Positions 28,016 through 36,567 of a stretch of DNA of 49,223 nt are shown here, in pieces. Position numbers and translations under genes: made by a program. The notes under the pieces were generated by a model that was not told the DNA's origin, made no database searches, and saw only the letters and a program-made list of their open reading frames with translations. The first letter of the stretch is position 1, and every line of letters starts with the position of its first letter. The stretch spans positions 1-49,223 of the IMG/VR virus record IMGVR_UViG_3300023184_000191. One strand, 5' to 3'. Source of the stretch: a virus.

Positions 28016-29058
28016 AGGGTTCCTTGTTTGTTAATGAATTCTGTTATATATTGTTGTATTTGCGGTTTGATAAGTTTTGAAAGTTCAACTAATCGTTGAT
28101 AGTTGGCTATCAATCGTGGCCTGAGTTGATTTCGCAACAGTTGACAATCCGCCAACGAATATCGTTTATTAAGATTGGTAATTAATGCAAATACTTGTTG
28201 GTATCGTTCAGTTTCGTTTTCCACAATGTCATATTTGTGACCGTCCAGTACATCATCAAATACATCAAATCCCAGTTGCCTAACTTGATCCACTGTGCCC
28301 GGTACACCATACCAAATTGGCAACTGATGTTGCATGACAACTTTCCATGTTTTCTCAGTGAGAAATATGCTTTTCCAAATATGTGCATCCATGGTTTGCC
28401 CACTTGATTCTGCTATAATGTTGAATGTGCAAGAATAGAATTTGGGATTGTCTACTGCGTAAACTTTGTCGTTTGTTGCAATTACTCCATCTACCAATAT
28501 TGGCAACTCATGATCGGGGAAAAATGATTGATATCCTTTTAATCCCACAGTGGTCATAGAACCAAAGCTCATTAATACGTTATCAAGACCAACATGGTTG
28601 ATTAGGAACGCTCCCAGTTGAGCACGACTCATGCTGGGTCTACGCATTAAACACAAAAACTTTCTGTCGGGCACAACAGTATCAAAGTCAAAATTGGTTG
28701 GATGTACCCAGTTGTTGTTTCCCACAATTAAAAAATCTGGCACACAACGAGCATGATACGACAATGCATTCGTATCTACCACAGCATTAAACAACACCAT
28801 GAATTGGTCAGGATGAGTTTGTTGCATGAGATCAGTTAGTGGTTTAAGATCATCAGCATTGTGTCCTTCGGGCAAAAAACAAAGTACTATTTTACTCTGT
28901 GCAAATTCTTCTGCAGATATACTGCTGTCAACGCAGTCTTGAACAATACGTTGTTCACAGTATCCAGGCACAGGTATATCATCTTTATTAAAATGGCAGG
29001 CGCCATAGAACAATGTATTCTTAAAAAACCCATATTTGTGGCGACTAATGCTGTTCAT
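28012..29058 (-). CDS. glycosyltransferase-like protein, paralog C
   Basis: 348 residues. The C-terminal pattern IFLTEKTWKVVMQHQLPIWYG, then VDQVRQLGFDVFDDVLDGHKYD, matches paralogs A and B on the plus strand; the FLTEKTxK part is the clearest of the three. I take it as a viral glycosyltransferase-like family. It lies in a run of sugar genes with ATGA junctions on both sides. Confidence 0.7.
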   Translation of the reverse strand: MNSISRHKYGFFKNTLFYGACHFNKDDIPVPGYCEQRIVQDCVDSSISAEEFAQSKIVLCFLPEGHNADDLKPLTDLMQQTHPDQFMVLFNAVVDTNALSYHARCVPDFLIVGNNNWVHPTNFDFDTVVPDRKFLCLMRRPSMSRAQLGAFLINHVGLDNVLMSFGSMTTVGLKGYQSFFPDHELPILVDGVIATNDKVYAVDNPKFYSCTFNIIAESSGQTMDAHIWKSIFLTEKTWKVVMQHQLPIWYGVPGTVDQVRQLGFDVFDDVLDGHKYDIVENETERYQQVFALITNLNKRYSLADCQLLRNQLRPRLIANYQRLVELSKLIKPQIQQYITEFINKQGTL

Positions 29059-29645
29059 TCAACAATCTGTATTTGTCTGCAATCTGGATAGGTCACAGCA
29101 CGTGGTGGTTGACTGGTGTACTGACCCAACAACTCTAGTCCACGTTCAGCTTCTTCTATGGTGGGACGATAGTGATAGCCCACACAAAACTCTTTTTGCT
29201 CCACCCAAGGCGTAACAGTCAAGTCACGACCGTCATATCGCATGCGTAGAATGGCTTGATATGCTTCGGCATCATCCAGCAGTATAGCACCACCACGACC
29301 AATAGGCAGCGGTTTGTCGTGCCCAAAACTCACACACTGCATCTGCCCGGGTCGATACATATTCTTTTCTAGTCTACGTGCGCTATCCCAGATTCTAGTT
29401 GATAGAAACCGGTACTCACCAACCCATTGAGCAGGATCATCCACTTCATACTCATACTCAATATCCAGTTTGTGCATGAGCATGGGTATGCTTAGATATG
29501 TAAAAGGAGTGAATGTACAAAACTCCACACGTTCATACCTCATGCACAGTTCAATGGCATGGGTACAACAGTCAGTCATTACCACATATGGTGCACCAGT
29601 GAACTCAGCCAGGGCTGTTTCAAACTCAAGTATCTTTTCGAACAT
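29055..29645 (-). CDS. short DegT/DnrJ-type PLP aminotransferase
   Basis: 196 residues. MFEKILEFETALAEFTGAPYVVMTDCCTHAIEL resembles the N-terminal part of sugar aminotransferases. SFGHDKPLPIGRGGAIL supplies the PLP lysine (GHDK) and the glycine-rich loop.

Full-length family members are about 370 residues, so the C-terminal half is absent. Cognate short versions occur in T4-like phages (recalled). It would transfer an amino group to a keto-sugar, or be non-catalytic. It overlaps the galE-like gene by 20 nt. Confidence 0.78.
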   Translation of the reverse strand: MFEKILEFETALAEFTGAPYVVMTDCCTHAIELCMRYERVEFCTFTPFTYLSIPMLMHKLDIEYEYEVDDPAQWVGEYRFLSTRIWDSARRLEKNMYRPGQMQCVSFGHDKPLPIGRGGAILLDDAEAYQAILRMRYDGRDLTVTPWVEQKEFCVGYHYRPTIEEAERGLELLGQYTSQPPRAVTYPDCRQIQIVE

Positions 29646-30591
29646 ACCAATTCCAGGCGTGTTGGATCATGTCGTCCAATTCAAACTGCCGCCAGCCCAT
29701 GTCACAAACCATGCCAAACTTGGCAGCACTGGCTGTGAGCACAGCAGGATCACCTGGCCTGGCCGCACCCATGACAACTTTCAATTTCTTTCCAGTCACA
29801 CGCTCGGCGGCTGCAATGATTTCTCTATTGCTGGTACCGTTGTTGGATCCTAAGTTGTATATGCCAGGAGGAATTGTAGTATCTAAGGCCATGACATGTG
29901 CTCGAGCAATGTCTTCCACATGCACATAGTCACGCACACATGTACCATCAGGTGTGGGATAATCTACGCCGTTGAGGATAAACTCTCGATCATCCCTAAT
30001 AGCTTCCAACACTCGAGCAATGATATGTGTGGCATCTTCAGTTTGTCCATGTCTTGTCTTATTGTCAGCGCCACAGGCATTGAAATAACGAAATGCCACA
30101 TAGTCCAATTTGTAGGCTGTATGGTACGCTGCCATGATTCGTTCTACCATGAGCTTGCTGTCACCGTAGGGTGATATTGGCTCACAAGGATCCACTTCAT
30201 GACAAGGAGTCATGATAGGTTCACCGTACACGGCCGCACTTGAACTAAAAATAAATCTAGTTTTGGGCATGCTTCTGCGTACCTGATCCAACAGTGTGAG
30301 GGTGTTCACTACGTTGTTTTCAAAATAACGCCCTGGATGTCGGACACTGGGCCCAACCAGACTGGTACCGGCACAGTGAACAATGGCTTCGGGTGCAAGT
30401 ATCAGTAGTTTGACTAAAGAATCTTTGTGAGCAAAGTCCTTTTCGATGTATTCGTCAAACACTGATTTTAACCGTTTGGGACATTTGACTTTGTCAATGC
30501 CCACAACCCGATAGCCTGAGTCAGCCAACATCAATGCAGTTTGTCCGCCAATGTATCCTGCGGCACCTGTTACAACTACAGTTTTTTTCAT
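29626..30591 (-). CDS. UDP-glucose 4-epimerase-like (GalE)
   Basis: 321 residues. VVTGAAGYIGGQTALML (5-21) binds NAD. SSSAAVYG (about 115-122) and YGDSK (Tyr-x-x-x-Lys) supply the catalytic residues, and FRYFNACGAD matches GalE-type RYFNxxGA. TCVRDYVHVEDIARAH is the classical GalE tail.

It interconverts UDP-Glc/Gal or the N-acetyl forms. Junctions at both ends overlap, so it is one operon with the glycosyltransferases. Confidence 0.88.
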   Translation of the reverse strand: MKKTVVVTGAAGYIGGQTALMLADSGYRVVGIDKVKCPKRLKSVFDEYIEKDFAHKDSLVKLLILAPEAIVHCAGTSLVGPSVRHPGRYFENNVVNTLTLLDQVRRSMPKTRFIFSSSAAVYGEPIMTPCHEVDPCEPISPYGDSKLMVERIMAAYHTAYKLDYVAFRYFNACGADNKTRHGQTEDATHIIARVLEAIRDDREFILNGVDYPTPDGTCVRDYVHVEDIARAHVMALDTTIPPGIYNLGSNNGTSNREIIAAAERVTGKKLKVVMGAARPGDPAVLTASAAKFGMVCDMGWRQFELDDMIQHAWNWYVRKDT

Positions 30592-31802
30592 GATTCGACC
30601 TTGGTCACGTGATACTTGGCTTGGGCTGTGTGATCACGATATCTGTTGCCTGCACGATTCCACTGCTCGCCCGTACCACTCATGATATCTATCACACGAT
30701 CAATAGTGCCATTGTTCCAGTCTGAGATCAAGCCCATGTTGTGATGTGGTGCTTGCAACAAGTTTTGCATTTTGTGGTATGCATCGTCTATTGACCAAGG
30801 AACGTAAAGCCTGTTGGGATCATTGGCAAAAGTTTCAGGAAAACTGCGATAAGCAGGATATAAAACATTAGAGCCCAGGGTGTCTGCTTCACTGACTGTA
30901 TTGCTAACCCAATCTTGTAACGCACAATTAAACAGAACACGAGTATTGTTAAGATGCGCATAGTATTCGTTCTTGCTGATGTTGTCGTAGATCTTTAACC
31001 GACCAGCGGCTTCCATGGCTCTGGCCCGAGCAACATAGTCAGGATTGTTGCTACGCAATTCACCACCGGAATAGATACAGAATTCCACAACTACTGGGTA
31101 TTGATCATAGAACATGTCAATCAAGTCCATGAAGAAGCCGGGTTGCTTCTCTTGGTCAAAACGTGCGGCAAATCCCACACGGCTTGGACGATCTTCAAAT
31201 GGTCGGATGTTGGCGCTGCCGCCAATGCGTTCTAACACTTCCTCTTTGCCAAATGCAAGTCCTGAAATGTTGTAAATTGGGACGTCCCAACCAGCAACTC
31301 GCATGTGCATTACCATTTCTTCGTTTGTGGCCAGCACAGCACCGCCACTGTCTCGAACCATTTCGCAAACCATCTTCTCATAAAGCCCCATCCATTTAGC
31401 CATGCCCCATACATGAACAAAGTCATCGGGATCGATAGCTTGTGCAAGACAGCGCACAAAGATACGTGGACGTAGTTCTGCAGGGACTTGGTTAAGGATG
31501 TAACCAAGGCTTTCGAAGCCGGGTTGGAACATGTCTTCAAAGTAGACGACATCTTGTGCAGTCACTTCACCTTGTTGCATCATACGAACCAGGTTCATCA
31601 TTTGGCTCATGCCAAAGTAACTGCGTCCATGTGCGTCTAGTACTTGTCCCACAACAATCCGTTGACTGTTGTCCAGGGTCTCACCTGGTACATATACTAC
31701 ATCCAGGCCTTGTGCATCAAACACACGTCGATTCCATTCAGTTAGTTGTAGTGTGTAGCGGGCCTCATAACTTTCAAGGCCCATGTAGTACAACTTTCTC
31801 AT
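30588..31802 (-). CDS. GT-B-type glycosyltransferase
   Basis: 404 residues from the ATG at 31802 (MRKLYYMGLESYEARYTLQL), which overlaps the previous stop (ATGA). RVGFAARFDQEKQPGFFMDLIDMF (about 207-230) and the later NCALQDWVSNTVSEADTLGSNVLYPAYRSFPE resemble the GT1/GT4 donor half with its ExxxxG-type acidic residue. Nucleotide-sugar donor unknown. Ends with an ATGA junction to the GalE gene. Confidence 0.8.
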   Translation of the reverse strand: MRKLYYMGLESYEARYTLQLTEWNRRVFDAQGLDVVYVPGETLDNSQRIVVGQVLDAHGRSYFGMSQMMNLVRMMQQGEVTAQDVVYFEDMFQPGFESLGYILNQVPAELRPRIFVRCLAQAIDPDDFVHVWGMAKWMGLYEKMVCEMVRDSGGAVLATNEEMVMHMRVAGWDVPIYNISGLAFGKEEVLERIGGSANIRPFEDRPSRVGFAARFDQEKQPGFFMDLIDMFYDQYPVVVEFCIYSGGELRSNNPDYVARARAMEAAGRLKIYDNISKNEYYAHLNNTRVLFNCALQDWVSNTVSEADTLGSNVLYPAYRSFPETFANDPNRLYVPWSIDDAYHKMQNLLQAPHHNMGLISDWNNGTIDRVIDIMSGTGEQWNRAGNRYRDHTAQAKYHVTKVES

Positions 31803-32023
31803 GTGCGATATCCTGCAAAGCGACGAGTGTCTTCGTCCCACATGTTCTTGGCATTCTTGCCTTGATGCCACTTGTTGAATTGTTGCCATGCATAACTCTT
31901 GAAGTTATACAAGTCGGCCTCGTTGTAACGATAGCCATAGTCCTGGCAGAATTCCAGGTACACTTCGAGATCGTCTTGGATCTCTGTAACTTTGGGGTTG
32001 GGTTTAAAAGTAGGTCTTGCCAT
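31799..32023 (-). CDS. small phage protein, function unknown
   Basis: 74 residues from the ATG at 32023 (MARPTFKPNPKVTEIQDDLEVYLEF), AAGGAA upstream. Helical middle with aromatic residues (CQDYGYRYNEADLYNFKSYAWQQF) and a basic C-terminus. I recall this family from T4-like cyanophages; function unknown. Confidence 0.75.
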   Translation of the reverse strand: MARPTFKPNPKVTEIQDDLEVYLEFCQDYGYRYNEADLYNFKSYAWQQFNKWHQGKNAKNMWDEDTRRFAGYRT

Positions 32024-32033
32024 GGTGTTTTCC

Positions 32034-32468
32034 TTAAATGACAATGTTGAGGTTGGGTTGAGTAAGTTCGTATTGGATCAGTGCGCCATTTTCGCCGTCT
32101 TCTGCAACTTCGATATGTACCACACGACCGGGATAGCGTGAAGCTATCTGTATATATAGGTCGTCTGCCATCATCTCGCAACTTTTGTGGTCAAGGCTCA
32201 AAACGGAATTGTCACTGTTATACAGCGATTCGCACCAGCGTTTGAATTGGATGAATTCCAGGTCCCGGTCGTTGTGGAACACATCAATCCACACCCGGAA
32301 ATGAAACATGTGACGATGAGGATAACCAAGGAATTGTACATCAGCAAGTTGGGGGTCTGTCAAGGCAGCAGGATATTTATGGATGCCTTCCCGTTGCCAT
32401 GTGACCCAGATTTGTCGCTGTGCGTGTTCCATCACACGGTCCACTACCGCTCGTTGTTCTTGGTTCAT
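32034..32468 (-). CDS. PTPS/QueD-like protein
   Basis: 144 residues. The centre reads YPHRHMFHFRVWIDVFHNDRDLEFI, then LDHKSCEMMADDLYIQIA and VVHIEVAEDGENGAL. This order (His-rich strand, LDH, then an E near a V-V-x-V-xE) follows the tetrahydropterin-synthase fold: HxHxxHxRVxxDV, LDH and AED take the places of the zinc His, the catalytic DH and the Glu.

It is shorter and more divergent than the queD gene at 24393. It may be a second pterin enzyme or a non-catalytic relative. Confidence 0.5.
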   Translation of the reverse strand: MNQEQRAVVDRVMEHAQRQIWVTWQREGIHKYPAALTDPQLADVQFLGYPHRHMFHFRVWIDVFHNDRDLEFIQFKRWCESLYNSDNSVLSLDHKSCEMMADDLYIQIASRYPGRVVHIEVAEDGENGALIQYELTQPNLNIVI

Positions 32469-32773
32469 GATTTCAAACTTTCAAATGTTACAATTTTGCC
32501 CAGGGCCGCACCGAGATCTTCATCAGGATGCACAATGTGTAGTTCGCAGTGATGTTGATCCTTGCGATCGTCATATCGGTTGTACTCTACCATCATGCCA
32601 CCATTGGCACGATACACAACAAAATTCATTCTGTGCTTGCTGCCGCCAATGCTGGGTCGATCGTCATTACCGCTGCTCAATGAGGTTTGTATACGATTCA
32701 CTGATGTCATTGTATCATCGCGGTTTCTAAGATACTTGGCACGTTTCAATATCCAGTTGTCTAACCATTTCAT
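32465..32773 (-). CDS. phage protein, function unknown
   Basis: 102 residues (MKWLDNWILKRAKYLRNRDDTM...). A basic N-terminal helix, then a beta domain with KHRMNFVVYRANGGMMVEYNRYD. The pattern recalls conserved proteins in T4-like phages. ATGA junctions at both ends. Confidence 0.75.
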   Translation of the reverse strand: MKWLDNWILKRAKYLRNRDDTMTSVNRIQTSLSSGNDDRPSIGGSKHRMNFVVYRANGGMMVEYNRYDDRKDQHHCELHIVHPDEDLGAALGKIVTFESLKS

Positions 32774-33267
32774 AATTTACTATCGCCTTCATAATCATCC
32801 CAACCTGTAAATGTCTCACGGCTCATCAAGCTGTGTAGACTATGGCACCAGACGCCGGGATTGGTAGCGTCAAAGTCCTTGTCATCTATTTTTAACATTG
32901 TATTATAATTCCACAGTTTTGTATACGGTACACTTACTCGAATCTGTGGAATAAAGTTGCGGAAGTCACATAGGCCGCCTTCGTGGAATTCCTCCACTGC
33001 TGAAATGGGAATGTCCAAGGTACACAAGCGACCACGTTCCAAAAAGTACGTGATCATCTTTTCCCATTCACGCCACTCTTCGGGAGACTGGGGGTTGAAA
33101 CTGTGATTGGCACCAAAGAATATGTGCTCTTCGCCGTGCATGTGTGTGATAATTGAATCAATGGGTTGAATACCTACTACAAACAGCGTTTTCTTACCAA
33201 ATGCAGGAGTACGTTCTACTTCTGTGCCTTTAAAGAATTCAACGTTGTCATGCCCTTCTCTATTCAT
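32770..33267 (-). CDS. phage protein, function unknown
   Basis: 165 residues (MNREGHDNVEFFKGTEVERTPAFGKKTLFVVGIQPI...). Central FFGANHSFNPQSPEEWREWEKMITYFLERG and a C-terminal DFDATNPGVWCHSLHSLMSRETFT block. I recall the DATNPGVWCHSLHDL-type ending in conserved phage proteins near the transglycosylase gene. It overlaps the transglycosylase gene by an ATGA. Confidence 0.78.
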   Translation of the reverse strand: MNREGHDNVEFFKGTEVERTPAFGKKTLFVVGIQPIDSIITHMHGEEHIFFGANHSFNPQSPEEWREWEKMITYFLERGRLCTLDIPISAVEEFHEGGLCDFRNFIPQIRVSVPYTKLWNYNTMLKIDDKDFDATNPGVWCHSLHSLMSRETFTGWDDYEGDSKL

Positions 33268-34871
33268 ACTGATTTCTCCAAGTTGTCAAGTTTGCTAGAA
33301 TCAAAATCTTCTTGTTCAATTTGTTCAGGTTCATCATAGGTAAAGTGAACACCAAACATGGTCTTTGCGTTTTCAGCTTTTCTACCTTTGTCTCCACGAG
33401 TGCCAATAATGTACATCCAATAACGTCGATAGTACTCGATAATGGCTTCCGATTCTTCACGTGTGGGTGCAGCAAATATGGCTTCCACAATGTCAGCGAA
33501 CTTGGCATGGTCACCATGTTCGTACCACATCATGTAAGGCCATGTACCTGCATCAAAATCTCGATTGGCTCGTTGCACGGCTTCAATGTGTGTCCAAACA
33601 TTATGTCCCATTAGCAATGCATAGCTAAAACTGTCCCAGGATGTTTTGCCCCACTTGCCATTCTTGTTGACATCTGGTAGCACATCATACATGTCTGGGT
33701 CTCGAAAGTTTTCTTCTGTAAGCACAACACCAGGCTTGGGTACACCGGGTTTGTAAATGCAAATGTCTTTGAGAGTAAGTGTGCGACTAATGGGAGACTC
33801 ATCAAAACAAGGAGTCCAGCCTTCTGTCACGGCAGCCTGTCCATAAGGTCTTGTGTCTGCGGCATACTTCTTGTCGTCCACAATGGGACTCATTCTGTAA
33901 CTCCACTTTTCGTTGTGTGTGGTGTCAATTTGATAGTATACCTGTCCATTGGCAGTGGCGAGGAATGGGCTGGCACAATCAAAGGAGATAGTAAAAGCCG
34001 GGTTAACGTATTTTCTAACTGCCCTTTGAATCACGGTGAGTAACACAGCCCATTCCAACTTGCTTGTACCCAAGAAGTGCATCCAGTCATGTACACCTTC
34101 TTGTAACAATCCATCATATTTGAGTGCAATCAATCTGCGCAGGATCAAATGTACATCGCACATGTTCTGTCCGCCCATGGCCCAGCCATCAAAGTGTTTG
34201 TCTGGATACTTCACAGGATCGCAGTAGTCTTTCATTAGTTCATACCAACGGTCAGCGTCGGTGTGATTGGCACCTTGTAGCACATTTAAAAACTTGGCAC
34301 CGCCGTTGTTCTTGCCTTTGCGATGTTGCATAAAGTAATCGTTGTTGAACTTGGTGGCTTCAACTGCTTGGTCCAATGTGGTAATACCACAAGCCTTGCC
34401 GGCTTTCTTGTCATGTATGACCCATGTGGGGATGTCAAGAATCATGCCATAATCAGCAAGATTGTCCAACCAGGTCAACACAGCACTGCGTTTCTTTTCA
34501 GCCTTGGCACAACCTGAATTGGCTTTCCAATCGCCCTCCCACAAGCCCTTGGCAATCTGGAATCCACCTGAGTCTCCCAACAGGAATGTACCAGGTTCAC
34601 GACTGCGAACCATGTCTTCTGACCAATCTTGTTTGTTTAAATCCAAGTTGGCATGACCAGCTGAATATAGACTCCAACGATATGGGAACATGGCTTTTTG
34701 ACTGTTGAGCCAATTCATTTGTTCCATGTCTGTGAGACCCACAGGCATACGTGCCGGATCCACATATTGTTCGTTGCGTTGTCTGCCCACAAACGTGGCA
34801 TAGAAGCCTGAGATTGCAGGCAAGAACACAGCATAGTCATTCTGCTTGGCAGTTAGGTTGTCTTGGATCAC
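33264..34871 (-). CDS. queuine/preQ0-type transglycosylase (DpdA-like)
   Basis: 535 residues. The TGT signatures are present: GDSGGFQIA (99-107, with catalytic-site Asp100), NVLQG (196-200), DGWAMGG (228-234) and FDCASPF (about 296-302), where Asp297 aligns with the nucleophile of bacterial TGT FDCVLPTR. The zinc-binding CxCxxC tail typical of tRNA TGT is not evident.

The length and lack of that tail fit DpdA-type enzymes that insert 7-deazaguanines into DNA. With FolE, QueD and QueE here, the substrate is probably a CDG or preQ0-type base. It may protect phage DNA from host restriction. Confidence 0.82.
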   Translation of the reverse strand: MIQDNLTAKQNDYAVFLPAISGFYATFVGRQRNEQYVDPARMPVGLTDMEQMNWLNSQKAMFPYRWSLYSAGHANLDLNKQDWSEDMVRSREPGTFLLGDSGGFQIAKGLWEGDWKANSGCAKAEKKRSAVLTWLDNLADYGMILDIPTWVIHDKKAGKACGITTLDQAVEATKFNNDYFMQHRKGKNNGGAKFLNVLQGANHTDADRWYELMKDYCDPVKYPDKHFDGWAMGGQNMCDVHLILRRLIALKYDGLLQEGVHDWMHFLGTSKLEWAVLLTVIQRAVRKYVNPAFTISFDCASPFLATANGQVYYQIDTTHNEKWSYRMSPIVDDKKYAADTRPYGQAAVTEGWTPCFDESPISRTLTLKDICIYKPGVPKPGVVLTEENFRDPDMYDVLPDVNKNGKWGKTSWDSFSYALLMGHNVWTHIEAVQRANRDFDAGTWPYMMWYEHGDHAKFADIVEAIFAAPTREESEAIIEYYRRYWMYIIGTRGDKGRKAENAKTMFGVHFTYDEPEQIEQEDFDSSKLDNLEKSV

Positions 34872-35590
34872 TTGCTTTGTGCTGGTAAAATGTAGTTGTA
34901 AACAGCCACGCCTGAATCCACAGTGATCTTGGCAGCACCATCATCGCTGATGCGAATAGTTTTGTCCCCAGTCAAGGCCATGATGCTCATGAACTGTTGA
35001 GCCGGCCAACTCCAAGCACGTTTCAATTGCCCATTCACACCTGCATGAAACACAAAGTTACCAGCGTGTGTTGAATGATCACCAAAGAAAAACTTCAAGT
35101 CACCGTTTTCAGTCCGGGCTTGAAAGTTGGGTTCTTCAGCATTGGCCTGTGCCTGCATACGCAATCGCTGGATAGCAGCCACAGTGGGTTCAAATTCAAT
35201 GTGCCATGCTACCCCTTTGAACTTGGGTGTTTTGAGTTTGTCGTTCACAAGCTCTGCTGCCATGAAACGATATGTGTTGCGGAAGTCTCCCACAGCATTT
35301 TCAAACTCAATACCATCTGGTGCGCCAGTGGCTTTCTTTGTTAATTTAAGTTTGGCATTTTCTCGGTACTCTTGCAAGTTCAACAAAATTTTCAACTTAT
35401 TTAAATTGGGCATACCAAATGTGCCCACAAAGTCTGGATGTGGATTTTTAAATTCGCCCTCCAGCACTACTGACAAGTCTTCTGCTACACCCACAATGGC
35501 TGTGCTTTTGTCATCGCCAGTGATTTTGATCAAGTCAATGCAGCCAAGATCATGTGTGTGCTCTACCAAGTCTTTAAGATAATCTCTCAT
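34868..35590 (-). CDS. 45: sliding clamp (T4 gp45-like)
   Basis: 240 residues. FGMPNLNKLKILLNL (58-72) and the C-terminal GDKTIRISDDGAAKITVDSGVAVYNYILPA are typical of T4-type clamps; the length is close to T4 gp45 (228). A trimeric ring around DNA tethers the polymerase. Its ATG overlaps nothing; its stop overlaps the transglycosylase start (ATGA). Confidence 0.88.
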   Translation of the reverse strand: MRDYLKDLVEHTHDLGCIDLIKITGDDKSTAIVGVAEDLSVVLEGEFKNPHPDFVGTFGMPNLNKLKILLNLQEYRENAKLKLTKKATGAPDGIEFENAVGDFRNTYRFMAAELVNDKLKTPKFKGVAWHIEFEPTVAAIQRLRMQAQANAEEPNFQARTENGDLKFFFGDHSTHAGNFVFHAGVNGQLKRAWSWPAQQFMSIMALTGDKTIRISDDGAAKITVDSGVAVYNYILPAQSK

Positions 35591-35628
35591 GTATACTCCT
35601 ATGTTGTATGATTATATAGATTTTTTTA

Positions 35629-36567
35629 CTAATGTGCAACTATTTTGGCCAGAGCCTGGCCACCTCTAATTGATTCTATTTCGCCAGGTTTCTTAACTTT
35701 TAACCATGTAACAGTCCCATGATGATTTAATAATGTTTCAAACCCTAACCAATTTAAATGATCCTTTATAAGTCTGCCAGGGGTATACCCCATAAAATTT
35801 TGCTCAGCGGATTGAGCACCATATTCACGATCGCATTCATTGTAAGTAAAAATACACACACCTCCGGGCCTAAGTTTTTTATAAATGTCGTTTAGATATC
35901 GAACAAGTACTTTCAACGGTTTGTACTGAAAATAATTCCAAACAAATATCAAACCAAATTGATTGTCGGGCAATTTCCACAGTGGATGTTCATCCTGATA
36001 ATCATTTATAGTATAAGGTCGCAGTCTTCTTTGATATTCGGGAGAGAATGTAGACATTGCTGGCTGCAACAATTCGGAATGTTGGTCCACAAGATATAGT
36101 GGGTCCATGGCAACAAGATCTTCAATGAATGATTCTTGAGCTGGCCGGATGATCATACCAGGAATTCGCCAATCTGTGCAATTTTTCAAATGAGCTCGCA
36201 ACAAAATATCATCATCTTGGTTGATTGCTAGTCGTCGATGATTTAAAAGGTAATCAGTTTCGGTGGTATTACGTTCTTCTTCAAAATACCATCTTTCAGT
36301 TTGTTCAAATTGTTGAATCTCCATTTGTTGTATCATATAACGTATTTGATCTTTAAGATCATCAACCACTTGGTGTACCTTGTCAAAACTTATTTGTACT
36401 TGATCAACTGCGTGTGTGAACTCTGCTGTACCAAACCCCAGTTTTGTGTTACGATTAATAATCATATATTCCATGGCACGGAATTTTTTCATGGCTGTGT
36501 TATAATCAGGATTGACGTCTTCCTGAGTTAATAAATGCAAGTACCCAACAAGTTCGCTTAGTTTCAT
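35629..36567 (-). CDS. class I SAM-dependent methyltransferase-like
   Basis: 312 residues from the ATG at 36567 (MKLSELVGYLHLLTQEDVN), which overlaps the polymerase stop. The N-terminal half is helical with long coiled-coil stretches (DQVQISFDKVHQVVDDLKDQIRYMIQQMEIQQFEQ). The C-terminal half has LYLVDQHSELLQPAM (motif I region), FGLIFVWNYFQYKP, LRPGGVCIFTYNECD (motif IV/V) and a final beta strand.

Substrate unknown. The unusual coiled coil suggests a partner-bound or multimeric enzyme. Confidence 0.75.
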   Translation of the reverse strand: MKLSELVGYLHLLTQEDVNPDYNTAMKKFRAMEYMIINRNTKLGFGTAEFTHAVDQVQISFDKVHQVVDDLKDQIRYMIQQMEIQQFEQTERWYFEEERNTTETDYLLNHRRLAINQDDDILLRAHLKNCTDWRIPGMIIRPAQESFIEDLVAMDPLYLVDQHSELLQPAMSTFSPEYQRRLRPYTINDYQDEHPLWKLPDNQFGLIFVWNYFQYKPLKVLVRYLNDIYKKLRPGGVCIFTYNECDREYGAQSAEQNFMGYTPGRLIKDHLNWLGFETLLNHHGTVTWLKVKKPGEIESIRGGQALAKIVAH

